From contig CAMATH010000024.1 of the NCBI GenBank assembly GCA_945860955.1, positions 1-64,000 of the forward strand: a DNA stretch of 64,000 nucleotides, given 5' to 3'. Shown here in pieces: positions 1 through 8,731 of the stretch. The stretch comes from Planctomicrobium piriforme (lineage in GTDB: Bacteria; Planctomycetota; Planctomycetia; Planctomycetales; Planctomycetaceae). The translations under genes and the position numbers were made by a program. How positions within the stretch are numbered: position 1 is the first letter of the stretch; every line of letters begins with the position of its first letter. The notes below the pieces were generated by a model. It did not search any database. It was not told the DNA's origin and saw only the letters and a program-made list of their open reading frames with translations.

Positions 1-118
1 GTTCATGTAGGGGGGGGGCCATTTGATGATGGCACTGGTTGTCGTGTTGAAGAATGTGGGGGGCGGGCTGGGCGAAACTCTAGGACGCCGCCACAGCGGA
101 ATCTCCGACACTGAACCC

Positions 119-141
119 GAGCCGCGCCGGTCAGGAAGCGG
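119..141 (+). repeat. Half copy of a dispersed palindromic repeat
   Basis: These bases match one arm of the 24-bp-arm palindrome at 22773-22832 almost exactly (core GAGCCGCGCC, one variable base, then GTCAGGAAGCG). No matching second arm follows. A second half copy lies at 44717-44739. The stretch 1-185 holds no gene I can support; this repeat is the only recognisable element in it. Confidence 0.55.
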
Positions 142-185
142 TAACCGACTCTCGCTTACTAATGAACAGGATCGCGCGTGAACGC

Positions 186-284
186 TCAGTCTTGAGGATT
201 GCGGGCGATGAAGCGGAACACACGCAGGGCGTTGGCCTCGGTCCAGGCTTCAGTCCACGGACGGTTCGCTGCCGCCCTCCTCAC
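186..284 (-). CDS. Possible 32-aa protein overlapping the end of the stress-protein gene
   Basis: A GTG start overlaps the TGA stop of the universal stress protein gene in a GTGA arrangement, which is typical of translational coupling. The reading frame uses GC-rich codons (TTC, CGC, ATC, GCC) like the neighbouring genes and ends in a Trp/Arg/Phe-rich peptide (WTEAWTEANALRVFRF). No ribosome binding site other than the coupled stop is visible. I recognise no family. It could be a real small protein or just open sequence after the stop, so the call rests on the overlap and codon use only. Confidence 0.25.
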   Translation of the reverse strand: MRRAAANRPWTEAWTEANALRVFRFIARNPQD

Positions 285-721
285 TCTGCGTCCCGGCGAC
301 GCAAGACAAGAACCGCGCAGTGGGCGTGGCGGATCACTCGCTCGGCGACCGACCCCAGCAAAAAGCGTTTCACTCCGTGGTAGCCGTGCGATGGAATGAC
401 AATCAGGTCCGCCTGGATTTCGTTGGCATATTCGGTGATATCGAGACCTGGGTCACCCAGCTTGACCAACGCTTGGCAACTGGCGGCACCGTGCTCCGCG
501 AGAAACTCTCCCATCCGTTTTTCCGCATCGGTCGCCCGACTTGCCTCGTCGTAGGTGCCGATCATGGCACCCGGGGACAGGTAGTCGAGTGGCAGCAAGA
601 CGTGAATCACGTGCAGGTCTTCGGGACGGGCGACCATTTGAAGCGCGGTCAGAATCGCGTCGGCCGACGATTCAGAAAAATCGACCGGGACAACGACTTT
701 CTGTTTGGGAAAAAACGGCAT
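281..721 (-). CDS. Universal stress protein (UspA family)
   Basis: A 146-aa single-domain Usp protein, a cytoplasmic nucleotide-binding fold linked to stress survival. The N-terminal strand KVVVPVDFSESS and the C-terminal segment with IVIPSHGYHG followed by LLGSVAERVIRHA are the usual ATP-loop and dimer-strand signatures, and the length fits the family. Two consecutive ATG codons precede it; the second (721) is chosen because it sits 6 nt after AGGAG, whereas the first would be only 3 nt away. A longer start at 769 would add an unconserved leader. The gene is transcribed away from the SUF locus, with which it shares an upstream region. Confidence 0.9.
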   Translation of the reverse strand: MPFFPKQKVVVPVDFSESSADAILTALQMVARPEDLHVIHVLLPLDYLSPGAMIGTYDEASRATDAEKRMGEFLAEHGAASCQALVKLGDPGLDITEYANEIQADLIVIPSHGYHGVKRFLLGSVAERVIRHAHCAVLVLRRRDAE

Positions 722-854
722 CATCGTCTCCTGAAGCGGGGGGGGCGCACGAATTTCGCATGTCGACAACTACGCGAGATCCGAATTCTGCAAGCATTCC
801 ATTGAATCGAATTCCAGTGGCAGATACCAGTCGGGCGATTTTTTACATTTTTCG

Positions 855-883
855 TTGTCAAAAATAACTTTGGTGCGTATAAT
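855..883 (+). promoter_or_regulatory. Sigma70-type promoter of the SUF locus
   Basis: TTGTCA at 855-860 and a perfect TATAAT at 878-883 are separated by exactly 17 nt, in an AT-rich island just upstream of the regulator gene. Transcription would start near 890, leaving a leader of about 55 nt. A SufR-like repressor would be expected to act here, but I could not identify a convincing operator palindrome. Confidence 0.7.
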
Positions 884-945
884 CCATTCGTCCACCCGTT
901 CAGGGACACAGTTTGACGCAACGCTCCCTGCCTCGAAGTTTTCCC

Positions 946-1584
946 ATGCGTGCCACCCTCGAACCTGCCGACAGCGAGTTCCTCAGCCAATTGCAGCGGA
1001 TTGGTCCCGGCACGGTGCAGGAGATTTGCGATGCAGCGGGAGTGACGGCGACGGCGGTTCGGCAGCGTTTGACACGCCTTCAGGGGTGTGGCCTGGTCGC
1101 ACGCGAGCGAATTCGCCACGGTCGCGGTCGTCCCCACTATGTGTACAAAGTCACAGAAAAGGGATCGCGGCATCTCGGAGACAACTACGGCGATCTGGCG
1201 TTGATTCTCTGGCGGGAACTTCATGCCATCGACGACGTTGCGGTGCGCGATCAGGTTTCGAAAAAGGTTCGCGAAGCCTTGGTGAGTCGGCTGGGTCGAC
1301 ATGGCGAAGGGTTGATGCGCGATCGGCTCCAGCGTTTGTCGGAGGCGCTCTCCAGTCGCGGTTTCGATGTGGAACTCGATGAGTCGGGCCACTTGCCCAT
1401 TTTGCGGGAACACAATTGCCCTTATCAGGAACTCGCCGAGCAGGATCGGACGATTTGCAACCTGGAGCGCCAGGTGTTCGAGCAATCGCTCGGTGTGGAG
1501 GTGAGGTTGTCGCAGTGTTGCCTGGATGGTGACCGTTGCTGCGAATTTGAGATTGTTCCCGGCGAATTGGCGACCGCCAGTTAG
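946..1584 (+). CDS. sufR: SufR-like iron-sulfur-sensing transcriptional regulator
   Basis: A 212-aa DNA-binding protein with an N-terminal winged helix-turn-helix (about residues 15-60, VQEICDAAGVTATAVRQRL) and a cysteine-rich C-terminus (HNCPYQEL, then IC, then QCCLDGDRCCEFEI). That arrangement matches SufR-type repressors, in which C-terminal cysteines hold an Fe-S cluster. Known SufR proteins repress the suf operon when clusters are sufficient; its place at the head of this cluster agrees. I chose ATG 946; a TTG at 913 would add 11 residues. The exact cluster ligands and operator cannot be read from sequence alone. Confidence 0.8.
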   Translation: MRATLEPADSEFLSQLQRIGPGTVQEICDAAGVTATAVRQRLTRLQGCGLVARERIRHGRGRPHYVYKVTEKGSRHLGDNYGDLALILWRELHAIDDVAVRDQVSKKVREALVSRLGRHGEGLMRDRLQRLSEALSSRGFDVELDESGHLPILREHNCPYQELAEQDRTICNLERQVFEQSLGVEVRLSQCCLDGDRCCEFEIVPGELATAS

Positions 1585-1762
1585 GGGTTCCCAAACCTTG
1601 GAATTCACGCAGGCCTTATTCGAAAACCACTTTGGTGACAGATAGGATCGACCCTTGCGTGTGCCGCCGCACCCGCGGTCGTGCTGGTTGGCCTTCGAAC
1701 AGGTGGTTCCTTCCGGATGGTGTTCCGTCCGGTCGCGAGATCGGACAGAGAGACAGAGCAAC

Positions 1763-2314
1763 ATGAGTTGGATTGACGGACGCTTCGAAGAGAATCTGAT
1801 TGTCACCTCGCTGGAACAGGCGACCAACTGGGCGCGCCAGGCGAGCATTTGGCCGATGACGTTCGGACTGGCCTGCTGCGCGATTGAGATGATGGCGGCC
1901 GGTGCGAGTCGCTACGACCTCGATCGCTTCGGGGCCGGCGCGTTCCGGGCGACTCCCCGGCAGGCCGACCTGATGATCGTCGCGGGAACGGTCACCTTTA
2001 AAATGGCGAGCCGGGTTCGCCGCCTGTACGAGCAGATGCCCGATCCCAAGTACGTGATCGCCATGGGAGCGTGCACGGTGGGTGGTGGCCCCTACTTCAA
2101 GTGGGGCTATCACGTCGTGAAGGGGGTCGATCTGGTGGTGCCGGTCGATGTTTACGTTCCCGGCTGTCCCCCTCGCCCCGAAGCGCTGCTCGAAGGGCTG
2201 ATGCGAATTCAAGACAAAATCAAGTCGAAGCGGCTGGGCAAGGGAGTGACTTCGGAACTCCCCGTGCCGCACCACTCCGGCTACGCGACTCCCCCGGCGT
2301 TTGTGGGAGTCTAG
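1763..2314 (+). CDS. nuoB: NADH-quinone oxidoreductase subunit B (NuoB), isolated copy
   Basis: A 183-aa NuoB/20-kDa subunit, the protein that carries the terminal N2 [4Fe-4S] cluster of complex I. All four family cysteines are present: Cys38-Cys39 in LACCAIE, Cys104 in GACTVGGG and Cys135 in [11 protein letters not shown] 1763 gives a normal NuoB N-terminus; the upstream open frame from 1655 is unconserved. No other complex I gene lies in the window, and the gene sits between sufR and sufC in the same direction. It could supply a complex I encoded elsewhere, or have a local role in Fe-S handling; the position is the odd point. Confidence 0.9.
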   Translation: MSWIDGRFEENLIVTSLEQATNWARQASIWPMTFGLACCAIEMMAAGASRYDLDRFGAGAFRATPRQADLMIVAGTVTFKMASRVRRLYEQMPDPKYVIAMGACTVGGGPYFKWGYHVVKGVDLVVPVDVYVPGCPPRPEALLEGLMRIQDKIKSKRLGKGVTSELPVPHHSGYATPPAFVGV

Positions 2315-2377
2315 TTTCCTCAAGCTGGCGCGATTGATTTCCGTCGGCGAGTCAAGAGTCTCAGTGAGCGAGTCTTC

Positions 2378-3211
2378 ATGTCGAGTCTGTTGAAGGTCGA
2401 AAATCTCTACGTCAGCATTGACGACAAGATGATCCTGAAAGGGGTCGATCTCGAAGTCCGTCAGGGTGAAATTCACGCCCTGATGGGCCCCAACGGCTCG
2501 GGGAAGAGTACGCTTGCCTACGCCCTGATGGGGCACCCCAAGTACGAAATCGTCGACGGGCAGATTTCGATCGACGGGGTTTCACTCAATGAGCTGGAGC
2601 CAGACTCCCGGGCTCGCATGGGGCTGTTCCTGGCGTTTCAGTACCCGGTCACTGTGCCCGGTGTGAAGGTCGCCGACTTCCTCCGGCACGCCGTCACCAA
2701 TGTCCGCAATCCCAACCGCAAGGAAGGGGAGGGCTTGATTCCGATGCGCGAATTCCGTGCGGAACTCAAGTCTCGCATGGACGAGCTGGGGATTGAAGCC
2801 GAATTCGCCCGCCGCTATTTGAACGACGGATTTTCCGGGGGCGAGAAGAAGCGGATGGAGATTCTGCAGTTGGCGATGCTGCGGCCAAAATTCGCGATTC
2901 TGGACGAAACCGACAGCGGTCTCGACAGCGACGCGGTTCGATTTGTGAGCGAAGCGATCTCGCGGCTGGCTGGCCCCGATATGGCGATTATCATCATCAC
3001 CCACCACGAGCGGTTGCTCGAATTCAACCGTCCGCAGCTTACGCATGTGATGCTGGCGGGTCGGGTGGTGGAACGGGGCGAGGCGGCTCTTGCTCATGAA
3101 CTGCATGATCAGGGTTATGCGGGTGTTCGGTTGCGTCATCCCGAAGCGGCGGCCGAAGAGCAGGAGGCGGCGGCGGCTTTGGCGGGGAAGCAGCCGGTGT
3201 TGGCCAAATGA
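2378..3211 (+). CDS. sufC: Fe-S cluster assembly ATPase SufC
   Basis: A 277-aa soluble ABC-type ATPase that drives the SufBCD scaffold. Walker A GPNGSGKST is at residues 37-45, the signature FSGGEKKR around 150, and Walker B AILDETDSGLD just after, with the SufC-typical DSGLD. It is slightly longer than usual SufC (about 250 aa) because of an Ala/Glu-rich tail ending AALAGKQPVLAK. The gene follows nuoB by 63 nt and precedes sufB by 81 nt, consistent with one transcript. Confidence 0.97.
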   Translation: MSSLLKVENLYVSIDDKMILKGVDLEVRQGEIHALMGPNGSGKSTLAYALMGHPKYEIVDGQISIDGVSLNELEPDSRARMGLFLAFQYPVTVPGVKVADFLRHAVTNVRNPNRKEGEGLIPMREFRAELKSRMDELGIEAEFARRYLNDGFSGGEKKRMEILQLAMLRPKFAILDETDSGLDSDAVRFVSEAISRLAGPDMAIIIITHHERLLEFNRPQLTHVMLAGRVVERGEAALAHELHDQGYAGVRLRHPEAAAEEQEAAAALAGKQPVLAK

Positions 3212-3292
3212 TGGCCGGCAGCGTGACGAATTCTCATTGACTCTGCGAAGACTCGAAACCAATCGGGGAGCTCGGCTCCCGGGAGTGGCGCG

Positions 3293-4714
3293 ATGGCGAC
3301 CGACTTGAAGACCGCGACAGAAGACGACATCGGCGTCGGGGAATACCAATACGGGTTCCACGACTCGACCGACAAGTACGTGTTCACAGCCCGTAAAGGG
3401 CTGGACCGCGATATCGTCGCGCAGATCTCGGAAATGAAGGATGAGCCGGCCTGGATGCGGGAATTCCGCCTCAGTTCGCTGGAAACCTTCTGGAAGAAAC
3501 CGCTCCCACTCTGGGGGGGTGAACTCCGGAACCTCGATTTCCAGGACATTCATTACTACGTGAAGGCGTCGCTGGGTCAGGAACGGAATTGGGACGATGT
3601 GCCAGACGAAATCCGCAAGACCTACGACCGGCTTGGAATCCCCGAGGCGGAGCGGAAGTACCTGGCGGGCGTGAAAGCGCAGTACGAATCCGAAGTCGTG
3701 TACGGGAGTCTTCACGAAGATCTCGCCAAGCAGGGGGTGATCTTCACCGACACCGACTCGGCGATGCGCGATCATCCCGATCTGTTTCGCGAGTACTTTG
3801 GCACCGTCATCCCTCCCGCCGACAACAAATTCGCCGCCCTCAACTCGGCGGTCTGGTCGGGCGGCTCGTTCATCTACGTCCCGAAAGGGGTCAAGATCGA
3901 GTTTCCGCTGCAGGCCTACTTCCGGATCAACTCCGAGAACATGGGGCAGTTTGAACGGACGCTGATCATCGTCGACGAAGGGGCTTCGGTTCACTATGTC
4001 GAAGGGTGTACCGCCCCGACTTACAGTTCCGAAAGTCTGCACTCGGCCGTGGTTGAGATCATCGTGAAACGGGGCGCCCGCTGCCGTTATACGACGATTC
4101 AAAACTGGTCGAGCAACGTCTACAACCTGGTCACCAAACGGGCGATGGCGTACGGCGATTCATTGATGGAGTGGGTCGACGGAAACCTGGGTTCGCGATT
4201 GACCATGAAGTACCCTGCCATCTATCTGATGGAGCCGGGCGCTCGTGGTGAAACGCTTTCGATCGCGTTCGCCGGTAAGGGACAACACCAGGACGCCGGC
4301 GCGAAGATGGTTCACTGTGCGCCGAACACCTACAGCCGGATCATTTCGAAGAGCATTTCGAAGTCGGGCGGCCGGGCGAGTTATCGCGGACTGGTGAAAG
4401 TCGCCAACGGAGCGACCGGCTGCAAGTCGAATGTGGTGTGCGACGCGTTGCTGCTCGACTCCGACAGTCGCAGCGATACGTATCCGTACATGGAGATCGA
4501 CGAAGACAACGTCGTGATCGAACACGAGGCGAGTGTTTCGAAGATCAGCGACGAGCAATTGTTTTATCTGATGAGCCGGGGAATGACCGAGGCGGAAGCC
4601 TCGTCGATGATTGTGACCGGGTTCATCGAGCCGCTGGTGAAGGAACTGCCGATGGAATACGCGGTGGAAATGAACCGGCTGATTGAGCTGCAGATGGAAG
4701 GGTCGATCGGCTGA
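3293..4714 (+). CDS. sufB: Fe-S cluster assembly scaffold SufB
   Basis: A 473-aa SufB, which with SufC and SufD forms the cytoplasmic complex on which Fe-S clusters are built. The C-terminal beta-helix core is intact. Cys383 in the NVVCDALL context aligns with the conserved cysteine of Escherichia coli SufB (Cys405), and the HEASVSKIS segment follows as in the family. The ATG has a GGGAG ribosome site about 7 nt upstream. It is followed after 2 nt by sufD, so translation of the two is probably coupled. Confidence 0.97.
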   Translation: MATDLKTATEDDIGVGEYQYGFHDSTDKYVFTARKGLDRDIVAQISEMKDEPAWMREFRLSSLETFWKKPLPLWGGELRNLDFQDIHYYVKASLGQERNWDDVPDEIRKTYDRLGIPEAERKYLAGVKAQYESEVVYGSLHEDLAKQGVIFTDTDSAMRDHPDLFREYFGTVIPPADNKFAALNSAVWSGGSFIYVPKGVKIEFPLQAYFRINSENMGQFERTLIIVDEGASVHYVEGCTAPTYSSESLHSAVVEIIVKRGARCRYTTIQNWSSNVYNLVTKRAMAYGDSLMEWVDGNLGSRLTMKYPAIYLMEPGARGETLSIAFAGKGQHQDAGAKMVHCAPNTYSRIISKSISKSGGRASYRGLVKVANGATGCKSNVVCDALLLDSDSRSDTYPYMEIDEDNVVIEHEASVSKISDEQLFYLMSRGMTEAEASSMIVTGFIEPLVKELPMEYAVEMNRLIELQMEGSIG

Positions 4715-4716
4715 CC

Positions 4717-6051
4717 ATGACGACTGTCACTGCGACCAGCACGGCGCGCCCCGCCGTCGCGACAGGTTTTGATGAAGTTGCGCTGGCGGCGAACCCCACC
4801 CGAGGGATCGAGCCAGTGTGGCTGGGCGAACTGCGTCAAACCGCATTCGCCGCCTACCAGAAGCTGCTGAAAACGCCACTCGATCCCGAAGAGTGGAAAC
4901 GCGTTGACCTGCGCGCGTTTCAACCCTCGAAATTCAAGATCGCCGCCGCCTCGACGACTCCCGCTCAGTTCAAGACTCTGCTCGAATCTCGGGCGCAGTT
5001 TGCGGGGGTGGTTTCGCATGTCGATGGTCACCGAGTTGAATCCCGACTCGCTCCCGAGTTGGCGGCAAAAGGGGTACTGTTTGGCGGGATCGGTGAACTG
5101 GTCGCGCAGCACGGCGAATTGCTGAAGTCAAAATTGATGTCAGTCGTCAAGCCGGACGGAGACCGGATAGCGGCCTGGCACGCGGCGTTCATGACGGGGG
5201 GAACGGTCCTCTATGTTCCTCGTAACGTCGTGATCGAAGCCCCACTCTACAGCCTGATCGGTCTCGACCGGTCGGGAACGGCTGACTTCAGTCACACGCT
5301 GGTGATCTTGGACGAAGGGGCTCAGGCGACTCTGCTGGAAGAGACGGCGTCGACCACCGACAATGCTCCCGGTTTGCACGTCGGCGCTGTGGAACTTCTG
5401 GTAGGGCAGGGGGCTCGGCTGCGCTATGTTCAGTTGCAGAACTGGAACCAGCACACGTGGCACCTGGCGCATCAGGTTGGGCGCGTCGCCCGCGACGCGT
5501 CGCTGCAATGGACGGTCGGCGGAATCGGAGCCCGGCTCGCGCACATTCATCAGGATGTGTTGCTGGCTGGTCCGGGGGCGTCGGCTGAGGTGAATGGTTG
5601 TACCTTCGCGACCGATCGGCAGATGCTATCGTACTACACGCAGCAAACGCATCAGGCACCGCACACCCGCAGCGATCTGTTGTACAAAGATGTGTTGCGC
5701 GATCAGGCGCGGGTCGTGTGGCGCGGGATGATTCGCGTCGACCCTGGGGCCCAGCAGACCGATGGTTACCAGCGCAACGACAGCCTGCTGTTGAGCGCCG
5801 ATTGCCGGGTCGATTCGATTCCCGGACTGGAGATCGAAGCGGACGATGTGCGCTGCACACATGGTTCCACCGCCGGCCGTGTCGACGAAGATCAGGTGTT
5901 CTATCTGATGTGTCGCGGCATCTCGCGGTATGAGGCGATGCATATGATCGTCGAGGGATTCTTCCATCGCATCTACGATCGCATCGCGGTCGAAGCGGTT
6001 CGTGAAACACTCAGTCTCGCTGTCGAGCGCAAACTGGGAATCGGGGTTTGA
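4717..6051 (+). CDS. sufD: Fe-S cluster assembly protein SufD
   Basis: A 444-aa SufD, paralogue and partner of SufB in the SufBC2D scaffold. The C-terminal CTHGSTAGRVDEDQVFYLM block carries the histidine that in E. coli SufD (His360) takes part in cluster formation. The N-terminal third is more divergent, as is usual for SufD. It starts 2 nt after the sufB stop, and the next gene begins within a few bases of its own stop, indicating tight co-translation. The order C-B-D differs from the enterobacterial B-C-D. Confidence 0.95.
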   Translation: MTTVTATSTARPAVATGFDEVALAANPTRGIEPVWLGELRQTAFAAYQKLLKTPLDPEEWKRVDLRAFQPSKFKIAAASTTPAQFKTLLESRAQFAGVVSHVDGHRVESRLAPELAAKGVLFGGIGELVAQHGELLKSKLMSVVKPDGDRIAAWHAAFMTGGTVLYVPRNVVIEAPLYSLIGLDRSGTADFSHTLVILDEGAQATLLEETASTTDNAPGLHVGAVELLVGQGARLRYVQLQNWNQHTWHLAHQVGRVARDASLQWTVGGIGARLAHIHQDVLLAGPGASAEVNGCTFATDRQMLSYYTQQTHQAPHTRSDLLYKDVLRDQARVVWRGMIRVDPGAQQTDGYQRNDSLLLSADCRVDSIPGLEIEADDVRCTHGSTAGRVDEDQVFYLMCRGISRYEAMHMIVEGFFHRIYDRIAVEAVRETLSLAVERKLGIGV

Positions 6052-6057
6052 TTGAGC

Positions 6058-6768
6058 ATGAGTTCTTTTGAGCAAGTCGCGACACTGGCCGACTTTGGCA
6101 CAGGCGATCGCATCGCTGTCGTGTTCGATGACCGGGCGGTCGTCGTGTTCCGCATTGGCACCGATCTGTACGCGGTGGAAGATGTTTGTTCGCACGACGG
6201 TCAGCCACTGACGGATGGCCCGCTGTCGAACGGCTCGGTGGAGTGTCCTCGGCATGGAGCCCGGTTCGACCTGAAGACGGGACACCCGCTTTGCATGCCA
6301 GCCGTTGAGCCGATCAATGTGTACCGAGTCAAACTCGAGGGCGACAACGTCCTGCTGGGGGTGTCGATGTCTGATTCCATGTTGCCCTTGCCCGTCGCCA
6401 CCGATTCCTGCCCGGTTCCTCCATTGCCGGAAGTCGCCGCGACGCCAGCCGTGACCGACCCGGCGAAGCCCGTTGACGAAGGTCAGTTGCTCGACGCGTT
6501 GCGTCAGGTGATCGATCCTGAGTTGATGATCAACATTGTCGACCTGGGTTTGGTGTACGCTGTCGCCTTGGAAGATGCGACAGTCAAAGTGGAAATGACC
6601 CTCACCAGCCCGGCGTGCCCGGCTGGTCCGCAGATTGTCGGCCAGTCGAAGCAGGCTCTAGAGCGGATCGCCGGTGTGAAAGCGGCGGAGATCAAGCTCG
6701 TCTTGAGCCCTCCGTGGACTCCCGAGCGAATGACCGACGAAGCTCGCGACCAACTCGGGATTTTTTAG
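6058..6768 (+). CDS. Rieske ferredoxin fused to SufT/MIP18 (DUF59) domain
   Basis: A 236-aa two-domain protein. Residues about 1-105 form a small Rieske [2Fe-2S] ferredoxin with CSHDGQPL and CPRHGARFD (ligands C-x-H and C-x-x-H). After a Pro-rich linker, residues about 140-236 form a DUF59/MIP18 domain (RQVIDPELMINIVDLGLVY and TSPACPAGPQI), the family of SufT maturation factors. Both are Fe-S proteins or helpers often found separately near suf genes; here they are one polypeptide. ATG 6058 lies 6 nt after the sufD stop; an in-frame TTG at 6052 would add two residues. It could pass electrons or clusters to targets, which is inference. Confidence 0.9.
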   Translation: MSSFEQVATLADFGTGDRIAVVFDDRAVVVFRIGTDLYAVEDVCSHDGQPLTDGPLSNGSVECPRHGARFDLKTGHPLCMPAVEPINVYRVKLEGDNVLLGVSMSDSMLPLPVATDSCPVPPLPEVAATPAVTDPAKPVDEGQLLDALRQVIDPELMINIVDLGLVYAVALEDATVKVEMTLTSPACPAGPQIVGQSKQALERIAGVKAAEIKLVLSPPWTPERMTDEARDQLGIF

Positions 6769-6773
6769 GGTCT

Positions 6774-7247
6774 ATGACTCCCACCCACTCACAACTGCTG
6801 CGCCAGTTACTGAACGAGAATTCCGTGGCGGCATTGGGAACGCTCGAAGGGGGTTCGCCGTTCGTTTCGATGACCCCTTTTGGGGTGACGGATGATGGGC
6901 GGTCGCTGATCGTGCATGTTAGTCGTCTGGCCGCACACACGCGAAATATGCGGGCACATGCCGCAGTCAGCTTGATGGTGATGGAACCGGAGGGGCCGGG
7001 GAAGATGCCGCAGGGTCTGGCCCGGGTCACGATTCAAGGAGATGCCCGCGCGTTGGCGGAAGACGATCGCGAGTTCGCATCCGCCAAAGCGGCTTACCTC
7101 CAGCGGTTTCCCCAGGCGGTTGACCTGTTCAGCTTTCCCGATTTTTCGCTGTTTTTGATCGACATTCAGTCGGCACGCTTCGTGGGGGGATTCGCCCAGG
7201 CGATGTCCCTGACCCCAGAGTCGTTCGCAAAAGCGGTTCGCGGCTGA
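6774..7247 (+). CDS. Pyridoxamine 5'-phosphate oxidase-like (HugZ-type) protein
   Basis: A 157-aa split-barrel flavin- or haem-binding protein. The pattern NSVAALGTL, then TPFGVTDDGRSL and LAAHTRNMRAHAAVSLMV is typical of PNPOx-like and HugZ-like proteins. The C-terminal DUF2470 domain of full HugZ is absent, so this is the short form. It starts 5 nt after the Rieske-SufT stop, placing it last in the SUF transcript. A role in oxidative-stress or haem/iron handling would fit the context but is inference. Confidence 0.8.
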   Translation: MTPTHSQLLRQLLNENSVAALGTLEGGSPFVSMTPFGVTDDGRSLIVHVSRLAAHTRNMRAHAAVSLMVMEPEGPGKMPQGLARVTIQGDARALAEDDREFASAKAAYLQRFPQAVDLFSFPDFSLFLIDIQSARFVGGFAQAMSLTPESFAKAVRG

Positions 7248-7525
7248 TTTTTTTTCAACCACGATCAGAACGCGAAACTGCGGCGGAGATCAATACTCCG
7301 CACGGCGTCAAGTCAGACGATTTGCGTCCCCAGACCCGCAAGGGAACAGGGGTCTCGAGCCGGAGATGACTCAATTGGAGTCGCCAAGGGGTCAACTTCG
7401 AACCGGTCTGGACGGAAAACCGCTGATGCGGTATTCACTTCTTCACCTGACAGTCATTTCCGTTCGAGAGTCGACCCCTGACCCCTTCTCGTGACACGCG
7501 ACCAGCCTGGTGGCTTTGGCTCGGA

Positions 7526-8731
7526 TTGCTGGCCGTTCTCGGGGTGGGATTGGCGGGGAGAAAATCCGCCGCGGTCGACAAGCACTACATGCAGGCCGCC
7601 CTCCACTGGATGAGCGCCGAACCGCTTTATGACGGGGAAGGGTCCGGGTTCCTCTATCTGCCGCAAGCCGCGATTCTGCATGTCCCCTTCGCGCTGCTGG
7701 GACATCCCCTCGGGTCCATCGTGTGGCGCGGGGTGACGATTGGCGTATTCGCGTTCGGACTCAGTCGGCTCTGTCAGTTCAGTCGACATCGAAATCCTGC
7801 ACAGGTCTTTTTCCTGGCGACTCTGATCGCGCTTCCCAACTGCGTCTCGGCCGCCCGGAATGGACAGACCACGCTGTTGCTGACTGGGTTGATGATGTTG
7901 ACGGTTCACGGACTCGCCCACGCGCGGTGGAATTTTTGTGCGGTCTGCCTGTCGGCCGCTATCGCGTTCAAACCTTCGGTCGCCCCGTTTCTGCTGACGG
8001 TCGCCGCTCTGCACCGTCCATTGTGGGGCCGGCTGCTGCTTGGCGGAATGATCGTCGGGGCATTTCCCTACCTGACGCAACACCGTTCGTACGTGACCGA
8101 ACAATACCAGGCATTCGCCAACTCCTTCATCGTCACGATTGATCACCACAAATCGCATCCCTTCGCCCACATGTTCGGAATGTTCGAAGCGTTTGGCTGG
8201 AGTGTCGCCAGACCGATTCAATCGGTCGTCAGCGCGGTCATGGGGATGCTGACCCTGCTGGTGGTGTGGTCCTGTCAGCGCCGGTTGCCGGTCGCGCGGT
8301 ATGCTGTGTACGCGTTCACAATTTCCGTGGGATACCTGCTGCTGTTCAACCCGCGGACCGAGAACAACACCTACGCCATGCTCGCACCGGCGATGGGGCT
8401 GTTTTTCGCCGAGTCGGTCGTCGCGCGGCACCTCGCTCGACGGGCGATGATCCTGGGCGCAATCGCGGTCGGAATGCTGATGAGCTATGAAGCGGCCGTC
8501 CGGATCGCGCCGGGGGTCTACCCGATCTGGCTCTCGACTCTGATGGGGTGTTGCTTCATGGCGGTCCTGGGGAAGGTGCTACTCGACGAATTTCGCGTCC
8601 CTGAAAACGTCGCCCCGGAAGAACAGTTGGAATTCGTCGCACGGTCGCCGCAACGATCCCCACTGACCGCGCGCCGTCCGCACGAGCCATACAGCCTGGA
8701 AACGCCAGCCATCGTCCACACAAACCCCTGA
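7526..8731 (+). CDS. Polytopic membrane glycosyltransferase (GT87/DUF2029-like)
   Basis: A membrane protein of about 400 aa with roughly nine hydrophobic segments, a short loop with YDGEGSGFLYLPQ after the first segment, and alternating TM helices as in lipid-linked sugar transferases of the GT87/DUF2029 family. Such enzymes move a sugar from a polyprenyl carrier on the outer face of the membrane. The TTG at 7526 would cut into the first TM helix. In frame upstream the sequence stays open to 7451 and reads a sensible positively charged N-terminus, but offers only CTG (7478). The true start may therefore be CTG, or a base may be missing. The last 30 residues are cytoplasmic and charged. Confidence 0.7.
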   Translation: MLAVLGVGLAGRKSAAVDKHYMQAALHWMSAEPLYDGEGSGFLYLPQAAILHVPFALLGHPLGSIVWRGVTIGVFAFGLSRLCQFSRHRNPAQVFFLATLIALPNCVSAARNGQTTLLLTGLMMLTVHGLAHARWNFCAVCLSAAIAFKPSVAPFLLTVAALHRPLWGRLLLGGMIVGAFPYLTQHRSYVTEQYQAFANSFIVTIDHHKSHPFAHMFGMFEAFGWSVARPIQSVVSAVMGMLTLLVVWSCQRRLPVARYAVYAFTISVGYLLLFNPRTENNTYAMLAPAMGLFFAESVVARHLARRAMILGAIAVGMLMSYEAAVRIAPGVYPIWLSTLMGCCFMAVLGKVLLDEFRVPENVAPEEQLEFVARSPQRSPLTARRPHEPYSLETPAIVHTNP

